A stretch of 43,617 nucleotides of DNA, taken from NCBI GenBank assembly GCA_937899785.1, contig CALCCG010000035.1:1-43617 (forward strand), read 5' to 3'. The translations under genes were made by a program, and so were the position numbers. The notes under the pieces are model-generated. The model was not told where the DNA came from and did no database searches. It worked only from the letters and a program-made list of their open reading frames with translations. The DNA comes from an uncultured Erythrobacter sp. Its GTDB lineage: Bacteria > Pseudomonadota > Alphaproteobacteria > Sphingomonadales > Sphingomonadaceae. Below, in pieces: positions 7,868 to 16,169 of the stretch (positions are counted from its first letter, which is position 1; each line of letters begins with the position of its first letter).

Positions 7868-9013
7868 ATGCAAGGACAATTTCAACTGACCGACGACCAG
7901 CTGGCGATCCAGGACATGGCGCAGCGGTTCACCGCCGACCAGATCACGCCGTTTGCGGGTGAATGGGACGAGAAACACATCTTTCCGATCGATACGATCA
8001 AAGCGAGCGCGGAGCTGGGCTTTGGCGCAATCTATGTGTCGGAGGAATCGGGCGGGATTGGCCTTGGCCGCCTCGAAGCCGCGTTGATCATGGAGGCGAT
8101 GGCCTATGGCTGCCCCTCCACATCCGCCTTCATCTCGATCCACAACATGGCCGCGTGGATGATCGACCGGTTCGGCTCGCAGGCGGTCAAGGACAAGTAC
8201 CTTCCCGATCTCGTCACCATGGACAAGATCGCAAGCTATTGCCTTACCGAGCCATCGAGCGGATCGGATGCATCGGCGCTCAAGACCACGGCCAAGCGCG
8301 ACGGCGACCACTACGTCCTCAACGGCACCAAGCAATTCATCTCCGGCGCGGGTTCGAACGAAGTCTATGTTGCCATGGTCCGCACGGGCGAAGATGGCCC
8401 CAAGGGCATAACCTGCATGGTGATCGAGAAGGACTTCGAAGGCGTCAGCTTTGGCGCGAACGAAAAGAAGCTGGGCTGGCACTCGCAGCCCACCGCGCAG
8501 CTGATCCTCGAAGACGTGCGCGTTCCGGTCGAGAATGTGGTCGGCGGTGAAGGCGAAGGCTTCCGCATCGCGATGATGGGGCTCGACGGTGGGCGTCTTA
8601 ACATAGGCGCGTGCTCGATCGGCGGCGCGCAGCGCTGCTTGGACGAAGCGATCAAATACACCAAGGAGCGCTCGCAATTCGGCAAGGCGGTCTCCGAGTT
8701 CCAGAACACCCAGTTCACGCTGGCCGACATGGCGACCGACCTCGAAGCTTCGCGTGCGCTGCTTTATCTGGCGGCAACCAAGGTGACCGACAACGCGCCC
8801 GACAAGACGCGCTTCTCCGCCATGGCCAAGCGGCTGGCGACAGACAACGGCAGCGCCATCGTCGACCGCGCGCTGCAGCTCCACGGCGGCTACGGCTATC
8901 TGCAGGACTACCCGATTGAACGCTTCTGGCGCGATTTGCGCGTGCACTCGATCCTGGAGGGGACGAACCAGATCATGCGCATGGTCGTGGGCCGGGATCT
9001 GCTGCGGCAATAA
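7868..9013 (+). CDS. Acyl-CoA dehydrogenase, probable isobutyryl-CoA dehydrogenase
   Basis: 381 residues, the usual short-chain acyl-CoA dehydrogenase length. It contains the FAD/substrate motif YCLTEPSSGSDA, the GTKQFISGAGSN loop, the RxQFGK block (ERSQFGKAVSEFQ) and the C-terminal LHGGYGYLQDYPIERFWRD followed by ILEGTNQIMR, which contains the catalytic-base region. The reaction is alpha,beta-desaturation of an acyl-CoA with FAD, passing electrons to ETF. Isobutyryl-CoA is the likely substrate because mmsA, the hydrolase, the hydratase and mmsB for valine breakdown surround it; 2-methylbutyryl-CoA cannot be excluded. ATG 7868 is chosen by family length; the Shine-Dalgarno is weak. Confidence 0.88.
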   Translation: MQGQFQLTDDQLAIQDMAQRFTADQITPFAGEWDEKHIFPIDTIKASAELGFGAIYVSEESGGIGLGRLEAALIMEAMAYGCPSTSAFISIHNMAAWMIDRFGSQAVKDKYLPDLVTMDKIASYCLTEPSSGSDASALKTTAKRDGDHYVLNGTKQFISGAGSNEVYVAMVRTGEDGPKGITCMVIEKDFEGVSFGANEKKLGWHSQPTAQLILEDVRVPVENVVGGEGEGFRIAMMGLDGGRLNIGACSIGGAQRCLDEAIKYTKERSQFGKAVSEFQNTQFTLADMATDLEASRALLYLAATKVTDNAPDKTRFSAMAKRLATDNGSAIVDRALQLHGGYGYLQDYPIERFWRDLRVHSILEGTNQIMRMVVGRDLLRQ

Positions 9014-9024
9014 GGAGACTAAGG

Positions 9025-9870
9025 ATGGATCGTCGGGGAGTGCTATCGGGTTTGTCGACCGCCGCGTTGCTGGCCCCGTTCATCAGCTTGCACGGTGCGA
9101 TTCAGGCGCAGGAAGCCAGCGCAGCGGCGTCATCGCACAATGACCTGAGCGCGCTTCCCGATCTGCAAATGATGGGCAGCGAGCGAGTTGCGATGGTGAT
9201 GTTTCCCGGGTTCACCGCGCTCGACCTGGTCGGTCCGCATTACTTTTTTGCCTGCATGATGGGTGCGCAGGTTGATCTGCTTACCACAGCTGCAGACACC
9301 AAGCCCGTTGCCAGCGATCTGGCTCTGGCCATCGCTCCTGATCGCACAGTTGGCCAAGCGACAGACCAATATGATCTGCTGTTTCTGCCCGGCGGCACAA
9401 CGGGCGTCATCGCAGCGATGCAGGACACTGCGCTGCTCGACTTCCTACGCAACCAAAGCGAGGGGGCGCGCTATATGACCAGCGTGTGCACCGGAGCGGC
9501 GATCCTTGGGCAGGCTGGACTGCTGGCCGGCAAACGCGCCACTTCACATTGGGCGATTCGGGATCAACTGGACGCCTTTGGAGCCATCCCCACCAACGAA
9601 CGTGTGATACGTGACGGCAAGGTGATCACAGGAGCAGGCGTTTCGGCAGGCCTCGATCTGGCGTTGGAGATCGTCGCGGAGCTGCGTGGCAAGGACTACG
9701 CCCGTGCGCTGACGTTGCAGGCGGAATACGCGCCGCAGCCGCCTTTTGAGGGCGGAACACTGGACGGCTCCAAACCCGCTATCGCCGAAAGCATGAAAAG
9801 CATGTTTCAGGGATTTTCCGATGAAGTGCGAACATTGGCCGCACCAAGGTCGAGCGCAGCCCGCTCCTAA
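9025..9870 (+). CDS. Exported DJ-1/PfpI-family protein
   Basis: 281 residues. The N-terminus MDRRGVLSGLSTAALLAP has two arginines ahead of a hydrophobic stretch, resembling a Tat or Sec signal peptide ending near AQA. The domain from about residue 50 is class-I glutamine amidotransferase-like: FLPGGTTGVIAAM, then SVCTGAAILGQAGLL with the nucleophile-elbow C155, then ATSHWA. Relatives include isonitrile hydratases and the sensor part of GlxA/AraC regulators, but no AraC DNA-binding domain is present here. AAGGAG lies close upstream and the gap to the dehydrogenase is 11 bases, so they are co-transcribed. A periplasmic location is unusual for this family. Confidence 0.8.
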   Translation: MDRRGVLSGLSTAALLAPFISLHGAIQAQEASAAASSHNDLSALPDLQMMGSERVAMVMFPGFTALDLVGPHYFFACMMGAQVDLLTTAADTKPVASDLALAIAPDRTVGQATDQYDLLFLPGGTTGVIAAMQDTALLDFLRNQSEGARYMTSVCTGAAILGQAGLLAGKRATSHWAIRDQLDAFGAIPTNERVIRDGKVITGAGVSAGLDLALEIVAELRGKDYARALTLQAEYAPQPPFEGGTLDGSKPAIAESMKSMFQGFSDEVRTLAAPRSSAARS

Positions 9871-9891
9871 GCCGCGGACTTTCAAGGTAGT

Positions 9892-10275
9892 ATGGAGACC
9901 CTCGCCACCATCACGCTGGTCGTGCCCGACTATGACGCGGGAATCGCTTTTTACCGCGACGCTTTGGGCTTTGAGCTGACTGAAGACACCGACCTTGGGG
10001 ATGGCAAACGCTGGGTCGTCGTCGCTCCCCAGCAGGGCGCGCGTCTCCTCCTCGCCAAGGCCGAGGACGAAGCGCAGCGCGCCGCCATCGGCAATCAAAC
10101 CGGTGGGCGGGTCGCGTTCTTCCTCCAAACCGATAGTTTTACCGATACCCATGCCCGGTTTACGGCCGCGGGCGTGACATTTCTTGAAGACCCGCGCAGC
10201 GAGCCTTATGGCACCGTGGCTGTCTTTGGCGACCCATTTGGCAATCGCTGGGACCTGATCCAACCGAAAGCTTGA
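9892..10275 (+). CDS. VOC (glyoxalase/bleomycin-resistance) superfamily protein
   Basis: 127 residues, one vicinal-oxygen-chelate domain made of two beta-alpha-beta-beta-beta units. LVVPDYDAGIAFYRDALGFEL opens the first and FGDPFGNRWDLIQP closes the second; both are standard for the family. The metal-ligand pattern cannot be assigned to a known enzyme, and glyoxalase I itself differs. It sits 21 bases after the PfpI gene and 7 before the hydrolase, inside the valine operon; it could handle a reactive carbonyl there, but this is conjecture. Confidence 0.8.
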   Translation: METLATITLVVPDYDAGIAFYRDALGFELTEDTDLGDGKRWVVVAPQQGARLLLAKAEDEAQRAAIGNQTGGRVAFFLQTDSFTDTHARFTAAGVTFLEDPRSEPYGTVAVFGDPFGNRWDLIQPKA

Positions 10276-10282
10276 TCTTTGA

Positions 10283-11338
10283 ATGACTGACCAAGTTCTA
10301 ACCCGCAAAGACGGCCCGATCGGGCACATTTCGCTTAACAGACCTAAGGCGCTCCACGCCCTCACGCTGGACATGTGCCACGCCATGACCGCCGCGCTCT
10401 CCGAATGGGCAAGCGATAACGAGGTCAAGGCGATCATCATCGACCATCACGAAGGCCGGGGCTTTTGCGCCGGGGGCGATATCGCCTTTCTGCGCAACAG
10501 CGCGCTCAATGATGGCGGGGTTTCAGGCCGCCAATTCTTCCACGCCGAATACCAGCTCAATCACCGGCTCTTCACCTATGAAAAGCCGGTGGTGGCCTTT
10601 ATGGACGGGATCACGATGGGCGGCGGTGTCGGCATTTCGATGCCCGCAGCCTACCGCGTGGCGACCGAAAACACCCGGTTCGCCATGCCTGAAACCGGTA
10701 TTGGCCTGTTTCCCGACGTCGGTGGCGGCTGGTATCTCTCACGGCTGGTTGGCCGTTTGGGACCGTTCCTCGCGCTTACCGGTGCGCGGCTCAAAGGCGA
10801 GGAATGCCTGTGGGCGGGCCTGGCCACCCACTATGTCGAACACGCTATCGTCGAGGACTTAAAGGCGCGCATCACCGAACATCCCGACCGGATCGCCGGC
10901 ATCCTTTCTGAGCCGACCGGCACCCCTCCCGAAGCGCGGATCGCTGCCAACGCCGACAAAATCGCCAAGCACTTCGCCTCCGACACTTACGAAGACATTC
11001 TCGCCAGCCTCGACAAGGCGGCCGATGACGGTGACGATTGGGCGATGAAGGAACGCAACACGCTAGGCACTAAGAGCCCGCAGACCTGCAAGGTCGCGCT
11101 GCGCCAGCTTGCGACCAGCCTGACGCTGGAGACCTTCGCTGAGAACATGGCGATGGAATACCGTATCGGCGCGCGGGTGCTCACGCGCCCCGACTTTGCC
11201 GAGGGCGTGCGCGCGGTGATCGTCGACAAAACCAACGACCCCAAATGGGACCCGGCGCTGCCGGAAGACGTGAGCGAAGATCTGCTCGATCAGATCTTTG
11301 CCCCTCTGCCCGCTGACGAAGAATGGAAAACCCAATGA
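10283..11338 (+). CDS. 3-hydroxyisobutyryl-CoA hydrolase (crotonase family)
   Basis: 351 residues, the length of HIBYL-CoA hydrolases rather than of plain enoyl-CoA hydratases (about 260). [10 protein letters not shown] forms one half of the oxyanion hole, [12 protein letters not shown] the other, and [20 protein letters not shown] holds the residues equivalent to the catalytic Glu and Asp of the human enzyme (here E137 and D145). It releases 3-hydroxyisobutyrate from its CoA ester, a step peculiar to valine degradation, before MmsB. The last four bases overlap the next gene (ATGA). Confidence 0.9.
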   Translation: MTDQVLTRKDGPIGHISLNRPKALHALTLDMCHAMTAALSEWASDNEVKAIIIDHHEGRGFCAGGDIAFLRNSALNDGGVSGRQFFHAEYQLNHRLFTYEKPVVAFMDGITMGGGVGISMPAAYRVATENTRFAMPETGIGLFPDVGGGWYLSRLVGRLGPFLALTGARLKGEECLWAGLATHYVEHAIVEDLKARITEHPDRIAGILSEPTGTPPEARIAANADKIAKHFASDTYEDILASLDKAADDGDDWAMKERNTLGTKSPQTCKVALRQLATSLTLETFAENMAMEYRIGARVLTRPDFAEGVRAVIVDKTNDPKWDPALPEDVSEDLLDQIFAPLPADEEWKTQ

Positions 11339-12129
11339 GCTTTGAAACAATCACCGTCGAAACTGACGCACAGGGCACCAAAGGCGTCACTCTGATGACG
11401 CTCAACCGGCCCAAGTCGCTCAACGCGCTCAACACGCAGGTGCTGGCCGAACTGGTCGAGGCTTTTGCGGCCTATCAAGCCGATGAGAGCCAGCTATGCG
11501 CGGTGCTGACGGGCTCTGGTGAAAAGGCCTTTGCCGCCGGCGCGGACATCAAGGAAATGCACGACAAAGCGGCGGCCGATTTCTACCTCGCTGACTTCTT
11601 TTCACCTTGGACGTCTGAAATCGTCAAGAAGACCCGCAAACCGTGGATCGCCGCGGTCAACGGATTTGCGCTGGGCGGCGGGTGCGAACTGGCGATGATG
11701 GCCGACTTCATCATTGCCTCGGACAACGCCAAATTCGGCCAACCCGAAATCAAACTGGGCGTGGCTCCCGGCATGGGCGGCTCGCAGCGGCTCACCCGCG
11801 CGATTGGCAAGTCCAAATCGATGGAGATGTGCCTCACCGGCCGGATGATGAGCGCCGAGGAGGCCGAGCGTGCCAATCTGGTGGTGCGCGTGGTGCCACA
11901 AGCCGACCTGATCACCGAGGTGCTCAAGACCGCTGCGACCATTGCTAGCATGCCACCTATGGCGACGATCGCAAATAAGGAGATGGTCAATTCCGCGTTT
12001 GAAATGACGCTTGATCAAGGTCTGATCGTCGAACGCCGCATCTTCCAGATCCTGACCGCGTCCGAAGACAAGGCGGAAGGCATGGCCGCGTTTATCGAGA
12101 AGCGCGAAGGCACGTGGAAGGGGAGGTAA
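11335..12129 (+). CDS. Enoyl-CoA hydratase (methacrylyl-CoA hydration likely)
   Basis: 264 residues, a standard crotonase. [12 protein letters not shown] (65-75) and [12 protein letters not shown] (111-122) build the oxyanion hole, with catalytic E118, and [19 protein letters not shown] supplies E138. The family hydrates 2-enoyl-CoAs; within this operon methacrylyl-CoA to 3-hydroxyisobutyryl-CoA fits, though the enzyme may also serve fatty-acid oxidation. The ATG overlaps the hydrolase stop. An in-frame ATG four codons upstream (11323) lies inside the hydrolase and is less likely. The stop overlaps the next start by one base. Confidence 0.92.
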   Translation: MSFETITVETDAQGTKGVTLMTLNRPKSLNALNTQVLAELVEAFAAYQADESQLCAVLTGSGEKAFAAGADIKEMHDKAAADFYLADFFSPWTSEIVKKTRKPWIAAVNGFALGGGCELAMMADFIIASDNAKFGQPEIKLGVAPGMGGSQRLTRAIGKSKSMEMCLTGRMMSAEEAERANLVVRVVPQADLITEVLKTAATIASMPPMATIANKEMVNSAFEMTLDQGLIVERRIFQILTASEDKAEGMAAFIEKREGTWKGR

Positions 12130-12335
12130 TGCTGAACGGCATCATCTTCGTCGTCTTGGGGGGCGGCGTCCTATATCATGTGGCGCACCTCTTGCGGGGC
12201 TGGCGACTACGCATGAACGCTTCGGAGCCGCCCATGCCCTTGGTCGAAAGGCTTCCGATTTTCGCAGCGATCGGCGGTGTGAACCTTCTTGCGCTCGCAA
12301 TGATATTGTGGGGCGTGATCAAGATATTCCAATAA
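12129..12335 (+). CDS. Small two-helix membrane protein
   Basis: 68 residues with two membrane segments (IIFVVLGGGVLYHVAHLL and FAAIGGVNLLALAMILWGVIKIF) joined by a basic/proline-containing loop. GGGAGG is directly before the start, which overlaps the hydratase stop by one base. No family recognised; its position between hydratase and mmsB, coupled on one side and 19 bases away on the other, argues that it is really translated. Confidence 0.55.
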   Translation: MLNGIIFVVLGGGVLYHVAHLLRGWRLRMNASEPPMPLVERLPIFAAIGGVNLLALAMILWGVIKIFQ

Positions 12336-12354
12336 AGCGGAGAGGGACGCGAAC

Positions 12355-13221
12355 ATGAAAATCGCCTTTATCGGGCTTGGCAATATGGGCGGCGGGATGG
12401 CCGCGAACCTTGTCAAAGCGGGCCACGAAGTGCGCGCGTTTGACCTTAGCGAAGAGGCGCTCGCCGCCGCGAAAGACGCCGGATGCGAGACCTTTGACAC
12501 CGCGCGCGAGGCCTGCGCGGAGGCCGAGGCCGTTGTCTCAATGTTGCCCAACGGCGCGATTGTGAAGTCGGTTTATGAAGACGAAGTTTTTGCCCGCGCG
12601 CCCGAAGGGGCGATCCTGCTCGATTGCTCCACCATTGACGTCGCCACCGCCAAAGAGGTGATCTCCAAGGCCACCGAACAAGGCTACGCGATGGTCGACG
12701 CACCCGTCTCCGGCGGGATCGCCGCGGCCAATGGCGGCACGCTCACCTTCATGGTCGGTGGCGCGACAAAAGCCTTTGAGCGCGCTGAGCCGATCCTCAA
12801 TGCGATGGGCAAGGCGGTGATCCACGCAGGGCAAGCGGGCGCCGGCCAGACGGCCAAGATCTGCAACAATATGCTGCTCGCCATCACGATGATCGGCACC
12901 GCCGAGGCGATGATAATGGCGCAGAAGCTTGGCCTCGACCCGCAGAAATTCTACGAAATCAGCTCCCAAAGTTCAGGCTACAACTGGTCGCTCAACGCCT
13001 ACACGCCGATGCCGGGCGTCGGCGTCGAAAGCCCGGCGGATAACGACTACGCGGGCGGCTTTGCGACCGCGCTGATGCTGAAGGACCTAAGGCTGGCGAT
13101 GGAGGCGGCGAAAACCGCGGACGCGACGACGGCACTGGGAAAGCACGCCAAGGAACTCTACGAAGCGTTCGCAGAGCAAAATGGCGCGCTCGATTTCTCC
13201 GCCATCATCAAGACGCTTTGA
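12355..13221 (+). CDS. mmsB: 3-hydroxyisobutyrate dehydrogenase
   Basis: 288 residues of the beta-hydroxyacid dehydrogenase family. The Rossmann motif FIGLGNMGGGMAANL (5-19), the substrate-binding DAPVSGG (115-121) and the catalytic K168 in GAGQTAKICNNMLL are all present. It oxidises 3-hydroxyisobutyrate to methylmalonate semialdehyde with NAD, making the substrate for MmsA encoded 7 kb upstream. GGAG precedes the ATG. The 3' end overlaps the convergent Nmad3-like gene by 14 bases. Confidence 0.93.
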   Translation: MKIAFIGLGNMGGGMAANLVKAGHEVRAFDLSEEALAAAKDAGCETFDTAREACAEAEAVVSMLPNGAIVKSVYEDEVFARAPEGAILLDCSTIDVATAKEVISKATEQGYAMVDAPVSGGIAAANGGTLTFMVGGATKAFERAEPILNAMGKAVIHAGQAGAGQTAKICNNMLLAITMIGTAEAMIMAQKLGLDPQKFYEISSQSSGYNWSLNAYTPMPGVGVESPADNDYAGGFATALMLKDLRLAMEAAKTADATTALGKHAKELYEAFAEQNGALDFSAIIKTL

Positions 13222-13936
13222 TTTCGGCGATCACACCATCAAGCCAGTCTCGCGGGGCTTGACGCCGACCGATATCCGCAACGAATTCCTGACCCCGAGC
13301 AACGCTCTTGAGTGTGCCCCCACGCAGCCATCGGTCGGCGCGATCGTGATAGGAAAGCCCGCCACGCCTCAGCCAGTCAGGCCGCCACCATAAGGTTGGG
13401 GGCCCGCCCGGCACGGTCAGGCGCAGGGCGTCGCTGGCGCGCGCCGCCACCCGCCCCTCGCCGCGCCAAATCACATCGTTCGAACCATGCGTGCCGAAAG
13501 CGTGTGGATGTTGGAGAGCCACCATCGCTTTGGGGACACCATCGCGCAGAGCCACGAGGGTCTCAACGCGCAAGTAGCCGAATATCCGGTGGTGCGGTTC
13601 GCCCGTTTCCTCATCCGCAAACAGGCCAAAGAACACAAAGACATCGCCCGGCCCAACACTCTGACGCTCCAGATGGGTCTGGGCAGCCCCCGCCTGTCCG
13701 AAAGCGCATGTCCCATCGGCCAGAAACATCGGATCGTGGTGGCAAAGATCGTGCGCGCCCAGCTTGCCCCGACTGGCCCGCGCCACATGCTCACCGAGCC
13801 CGATCGCTCCATAAGTGGTGCGCGAGAAGCCCTTTGTATCGGGGATCGGCAAACTCAGCGGAGCCCCATTCACAATGGGAGACGGCCCGCCCCCAGCGCT
13901 TGAGTCAAAGCCTTTGCGCGAAAAAATGATCCGCAT
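13208..13936 (-). CDS. Probable Nmad3-type protein (nucleotide modification associated domain 3)
   Basis: 242 residues. The N-terminus MRIIFSRKGFDSSAGGGPSP, followed by a short loop and APLSLPIPD, is the signature I associate with Nmad3, a family proposed from genome context to take part in synthesis or processing of modified DNA bases. LCHHDP (near residue 65) and DVFVFFGLF further in are typical of the same family; catalytic residues are not established. The ATG at 13936 is used because the family starts exactly at MRII. It lies alone on its strand, convergent with mmsB and divergent from the nucleotidyltransferase gene, without an evident phage or restriction gene nearby. Assignment is by remembered motif, not by search. 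Confidence 0.62.
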   Translation of the reverse strand: MRIIFSRKGFDSSAGGGPSPIVNGAPLSLPIPDTKGFSRTTYGAIGLGEHVARASRGKLGAHDLCHHDPMFLADGTCAFGQAGAAQTHLERQSVGPGDVFVFFGLFADEETGEPHHRIFGYLRVETLVALRDGVPKAMVALQHPHAFGTHGSNDVIWRGEGRVAARASDALRLTVPGGPPTLWWRPDWLRRGGLSYHDRADRWLRGGTLKSVARGQEFVADIGRRQAPRDWLDGVIAEIKAS

Positions 13937-14059
13937 GGTTTGAGCGCTAGCCCTTCCGCTGCGGCAATGCGACCAATTGTTGCACAAGACTCTTCAATCC
14001 TTGCTTTGCCGCGGCCTCAATTGAGGGTAGGGCCTGCAAGGATGGTTGAGGAAACGAAC

Positions 14060-14854
14060 GTGACAGCGCTCATCATGGCGGGCAAACGCTCTGGCGTGCT
14101 TGATCCATTGGCGCAGCGGGCCAATGTCGCGCAAAAGTGTGTGGTTCCGGTCAACGGCGTGCCGATGGTTGCGCGCGTGACCGAAGCGGTCTCGAAGGTT
14201 CCCGAAGTTGGCGCGATCCGCATCGTCGCGCACGAACCTGATGAGATTGCCGCGCAACCGGTGGTCGCCAAGCTGATTGACGAAGGCCGCCTGAGTTTTG
14301 CTGAAGGAAAATTCAACATCGTCGACAGCGTCTTTTCCGGCGCTGAGGACGCGGATTTCCCGCTGCTCATAACCACGGCGGACAATTGCCTGGTGACGCC
14401 CGAGGGCTATTCAGAATTCATTAGCAAATGCCTCGCCGCCGAAGCGGGCGGCGCCGCAGGGCTGGCGCGCAAAGAGGATGTGAAGGCCGCCGATCCGGAG
14501 GGTCAAGCGCGGTTTTACGAGTTTCGCGACGGGGAATTCTCGAACTGCAACATGTATTGGATAAGCTCCCCCAAAGCGCTCGCCGCCGCCGAGATTATGC
14601 GCGAAGGCGGGCAGTTCGTGAGGTTTCCCCGCCGTATCATCAAGGCGTTCGGCCTGATGAACCTCATCCGTTTTCGGCTTGGCACAGGCTCCAAAGAACG
14701 GCTCTTCGAGCAAATATCAAAGCGCTTTGGTTTCAAACTCTTACCGGTTGAATTGAGCGACGGTCACTACGCGATTGACGTGGATAACGAGCGCACGTTT
14801 ACGGTAACTGAAAAAATTCTGAAGCGCCGCGAAGGGGACAGAACCGCGGTCTGA
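14060..14854 (+). CDS. MobA-like / NTP-transferase family nucleotidyltransferase
   Basis: 264 residues from a GTG start with GAGGAA six to seven bases upstream; an ATG at 14042 and a still longer frame from 13940 are less likely. VTALIMAGKRSG is the nucleotide-binding loop of sugar/cofactor nucleotidyltransferases (Rossmann-like GT-A fold), KCVVPVNGVPMVARV follows as in MobA/IspD relatives, and LITTADNCLVTP contains the metal-binding Asp. The loop is longer than in MobA and the C-terminal 100 residues (FPRRIIKAFGLMNLIRFRL) have no counterpart there, so the substrate is unknown. It is followed after 17 bases by a flippase, suggesting activation of a sugar or alcohol head group for an exported glycan or lipid. 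Confidence 0.72.
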   Translation: MTALIMAGKRSGVLDPLAQRANVAQKCVVPVNGVPMVARVTEAVSKVPEVGAIRIVAHEPDEIAAQPVVAKLIDEGRLSFAEGKFNIVDSVFSGAEDADFPLLITTADNCLVTPEGYSEFISKCLAAEAGGAAGLARKEDVKAADPEGQARFYEFRDGEFSNCNMYWISSPKALAAAEIMREGGQFVRFPRRIIKAFGLMNLIRFRLGTGSKERLFEQISKRFGFKLLPVELSDGHYAIDVDNERTFTVTEKILKRREGDRTAV

Positions 14855-14871
14855 ACGCGGCTTGCGTAAGC

Positions 14872-16161
14872 ATGAAGCGCCTTTTTTCCAACATTGGCTG
14901 GCTTTTGGGCGGACGTGGATTCAACGCCGTGATGAGCCTTGTCTATCTCTACCTTGCCACGCACACGCTGGGTCTGGAAAGCTTTGGACACTTTGCACTG
15001 ATCGTCGCGCTGGGGCAGACCGTCACCGGATTTGCCAGTTTCCAGACCTGGCAGTTTATCGTCCGCTGGGGTGCCAACGGCGATGGCAGCCCAGAACATC
15101 CAGACCCAAAGGCGGTTCGCGAGGCGACCGGGTTCGCCATCGCGCTCGATTTGCTGTCGGTCCTGATAGGGACAATAGGCGCCGCGCTGCTTATCCTCAC
15201 TGCGGGGTTGTGGCTGCCGCTTCCGGAAGATCTCTATCCACTGGCCTTTGGCTATTGCGTGATCTCCTTGCTCTCCATTCGCACCACGCCGACCGGGCTT
15301 TTGCGCCTGCGCTTCAAGTTTGCGATGGCCACGGCGGCGGAAGCGGTGCAACCCGCCATTCGCACGCTCGGAGCGTTGCTTGCGGTCTTCTTAATGCCGA
15401 ATGTAACCGGCTTCATCCTGGCATGGGCGGCTTCGGAAGTGGCTGTGGCCCTTGCCTTGTGGATCGCTGCGGGGCGCGAGGAGAGCATAGCTTTCACCGC
15501 GCTCAGCCTGCGCACCATACCGCGCCGTTACACCGATGCCTGGGCGTTTGTGTGGTCGACCAATATGTCGGGCAGCCTCACCACCGCAGGCAAGCAGGTC
15601 ACGATCCTGCTGGTCGGCACCTTTGGCGGAGCGGCGCTGGCAGGCGGTTTCCGGGTTGCCTCACAATTGGGGCAAGCGTTGGTCAGCCTTGCGCAAACCG
15701 TCTCCAAGGCGATCTTCCCAGAGCTGGTCCACGCCAGAGAGAACGCGCTGATGATGGCGCGGCGCATGGCCAACATCGCTTTGGTCGCAGGCGTTGTTGC
15801 GGTTGTGGTCGCGTTGCTCGGCGGTCGCTGGGCTCTCAGCCTCATCGCCGAGGCGGACTTTCGCGCCTTCTATTGGGCGATGGTTATCTTGAGCGTTGCG
15901 GGCGCGGTCGAACTGATCGGGGCGAGCTTGGAATCGCTGCTGGTTTCTGCCGGGCGGGCGAGCACCGCCTTCGCGGTCCGCGCGGTGCCGACGCTGTTGG
16001 CGCTGATTTTCCTGGACGCCGCGATTGACTGGAATGGCGCAAAAGGCGCGGCCTTTGCGGTGCTCGCCTCAAGCTCGCTTGCAGTGATCGGGTTCTACGT
16101 CGCGATCTTGAACCTGAAAGAGATCAGGATTGAGGTCGAGCCTGAGGGGGACAGGGGTTAG
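14872..16161 (+). CDS. Polysaccharide/lipid-linked sugar flippase (Wzx/MATE-like)
   Basis: 429 residues with 12 or so membrane segments. The start MKRLFSNIGWLLGGRGFNAVMSLVYLYLA, followed by LGLESFGHFALIVALGQ, is the usual first two helices of the oligosaccharide flippase (PST) family in the MOP superfamily. These proteins translocate lipid-linked sugar units across the inner membrane. No glycosyltransferase or polymerase gene is next to it in this window, apart from the broken fragment at base 1. It pairs with the nucleotidyltransferase upstream. It ends 8 bases before the convergent DUF6624 gene. Confidence 0.85.
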   Translation: MKRLFSNIGWLLGGRGFNAVMSLVYLYLATHTLGLESFGHFALIVALGQTVTGFASFQTWQFIVRWGANGDGSPEHPDPKAVREATGFAIALDLLSVLIGTIGAALLILTAGLWLPLPEDLYPLAFGYCVISLLSIRTTPTGLLRLRFKFAMATAAEAVQPAIRTLGALLAVFLMPNVTGFILAWAASEVAVALALWIAAGREESIAFTALSLRTIPRRYTDAWAFVWSTNMSGSLTTAGKQVTILLVGTFGGAALAGGFRVASQLGQALVSLAQTVSKAIFPELVHARENALMMARRMANIALVAGVVAVVVALLGGRWALSLIAEADFRAFYWAMVILSVAGAVELIGASLESLLVSAGRASTAFAVRAVPTLLALIFLDAAIDWNGAKGAAFAVLASSSLAVIGFYVAILNLKEIRIEVEPEGDRG

Positions 16162-16169
16162 CGAGGGCT

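Noticed and set aside
7739..9010. N-terminal extension of the CxxC protein
   Set aside because: The extra 420 codons are antisense to the acyl-CoA dehydrogenase; the conserved protein begins at 7738.
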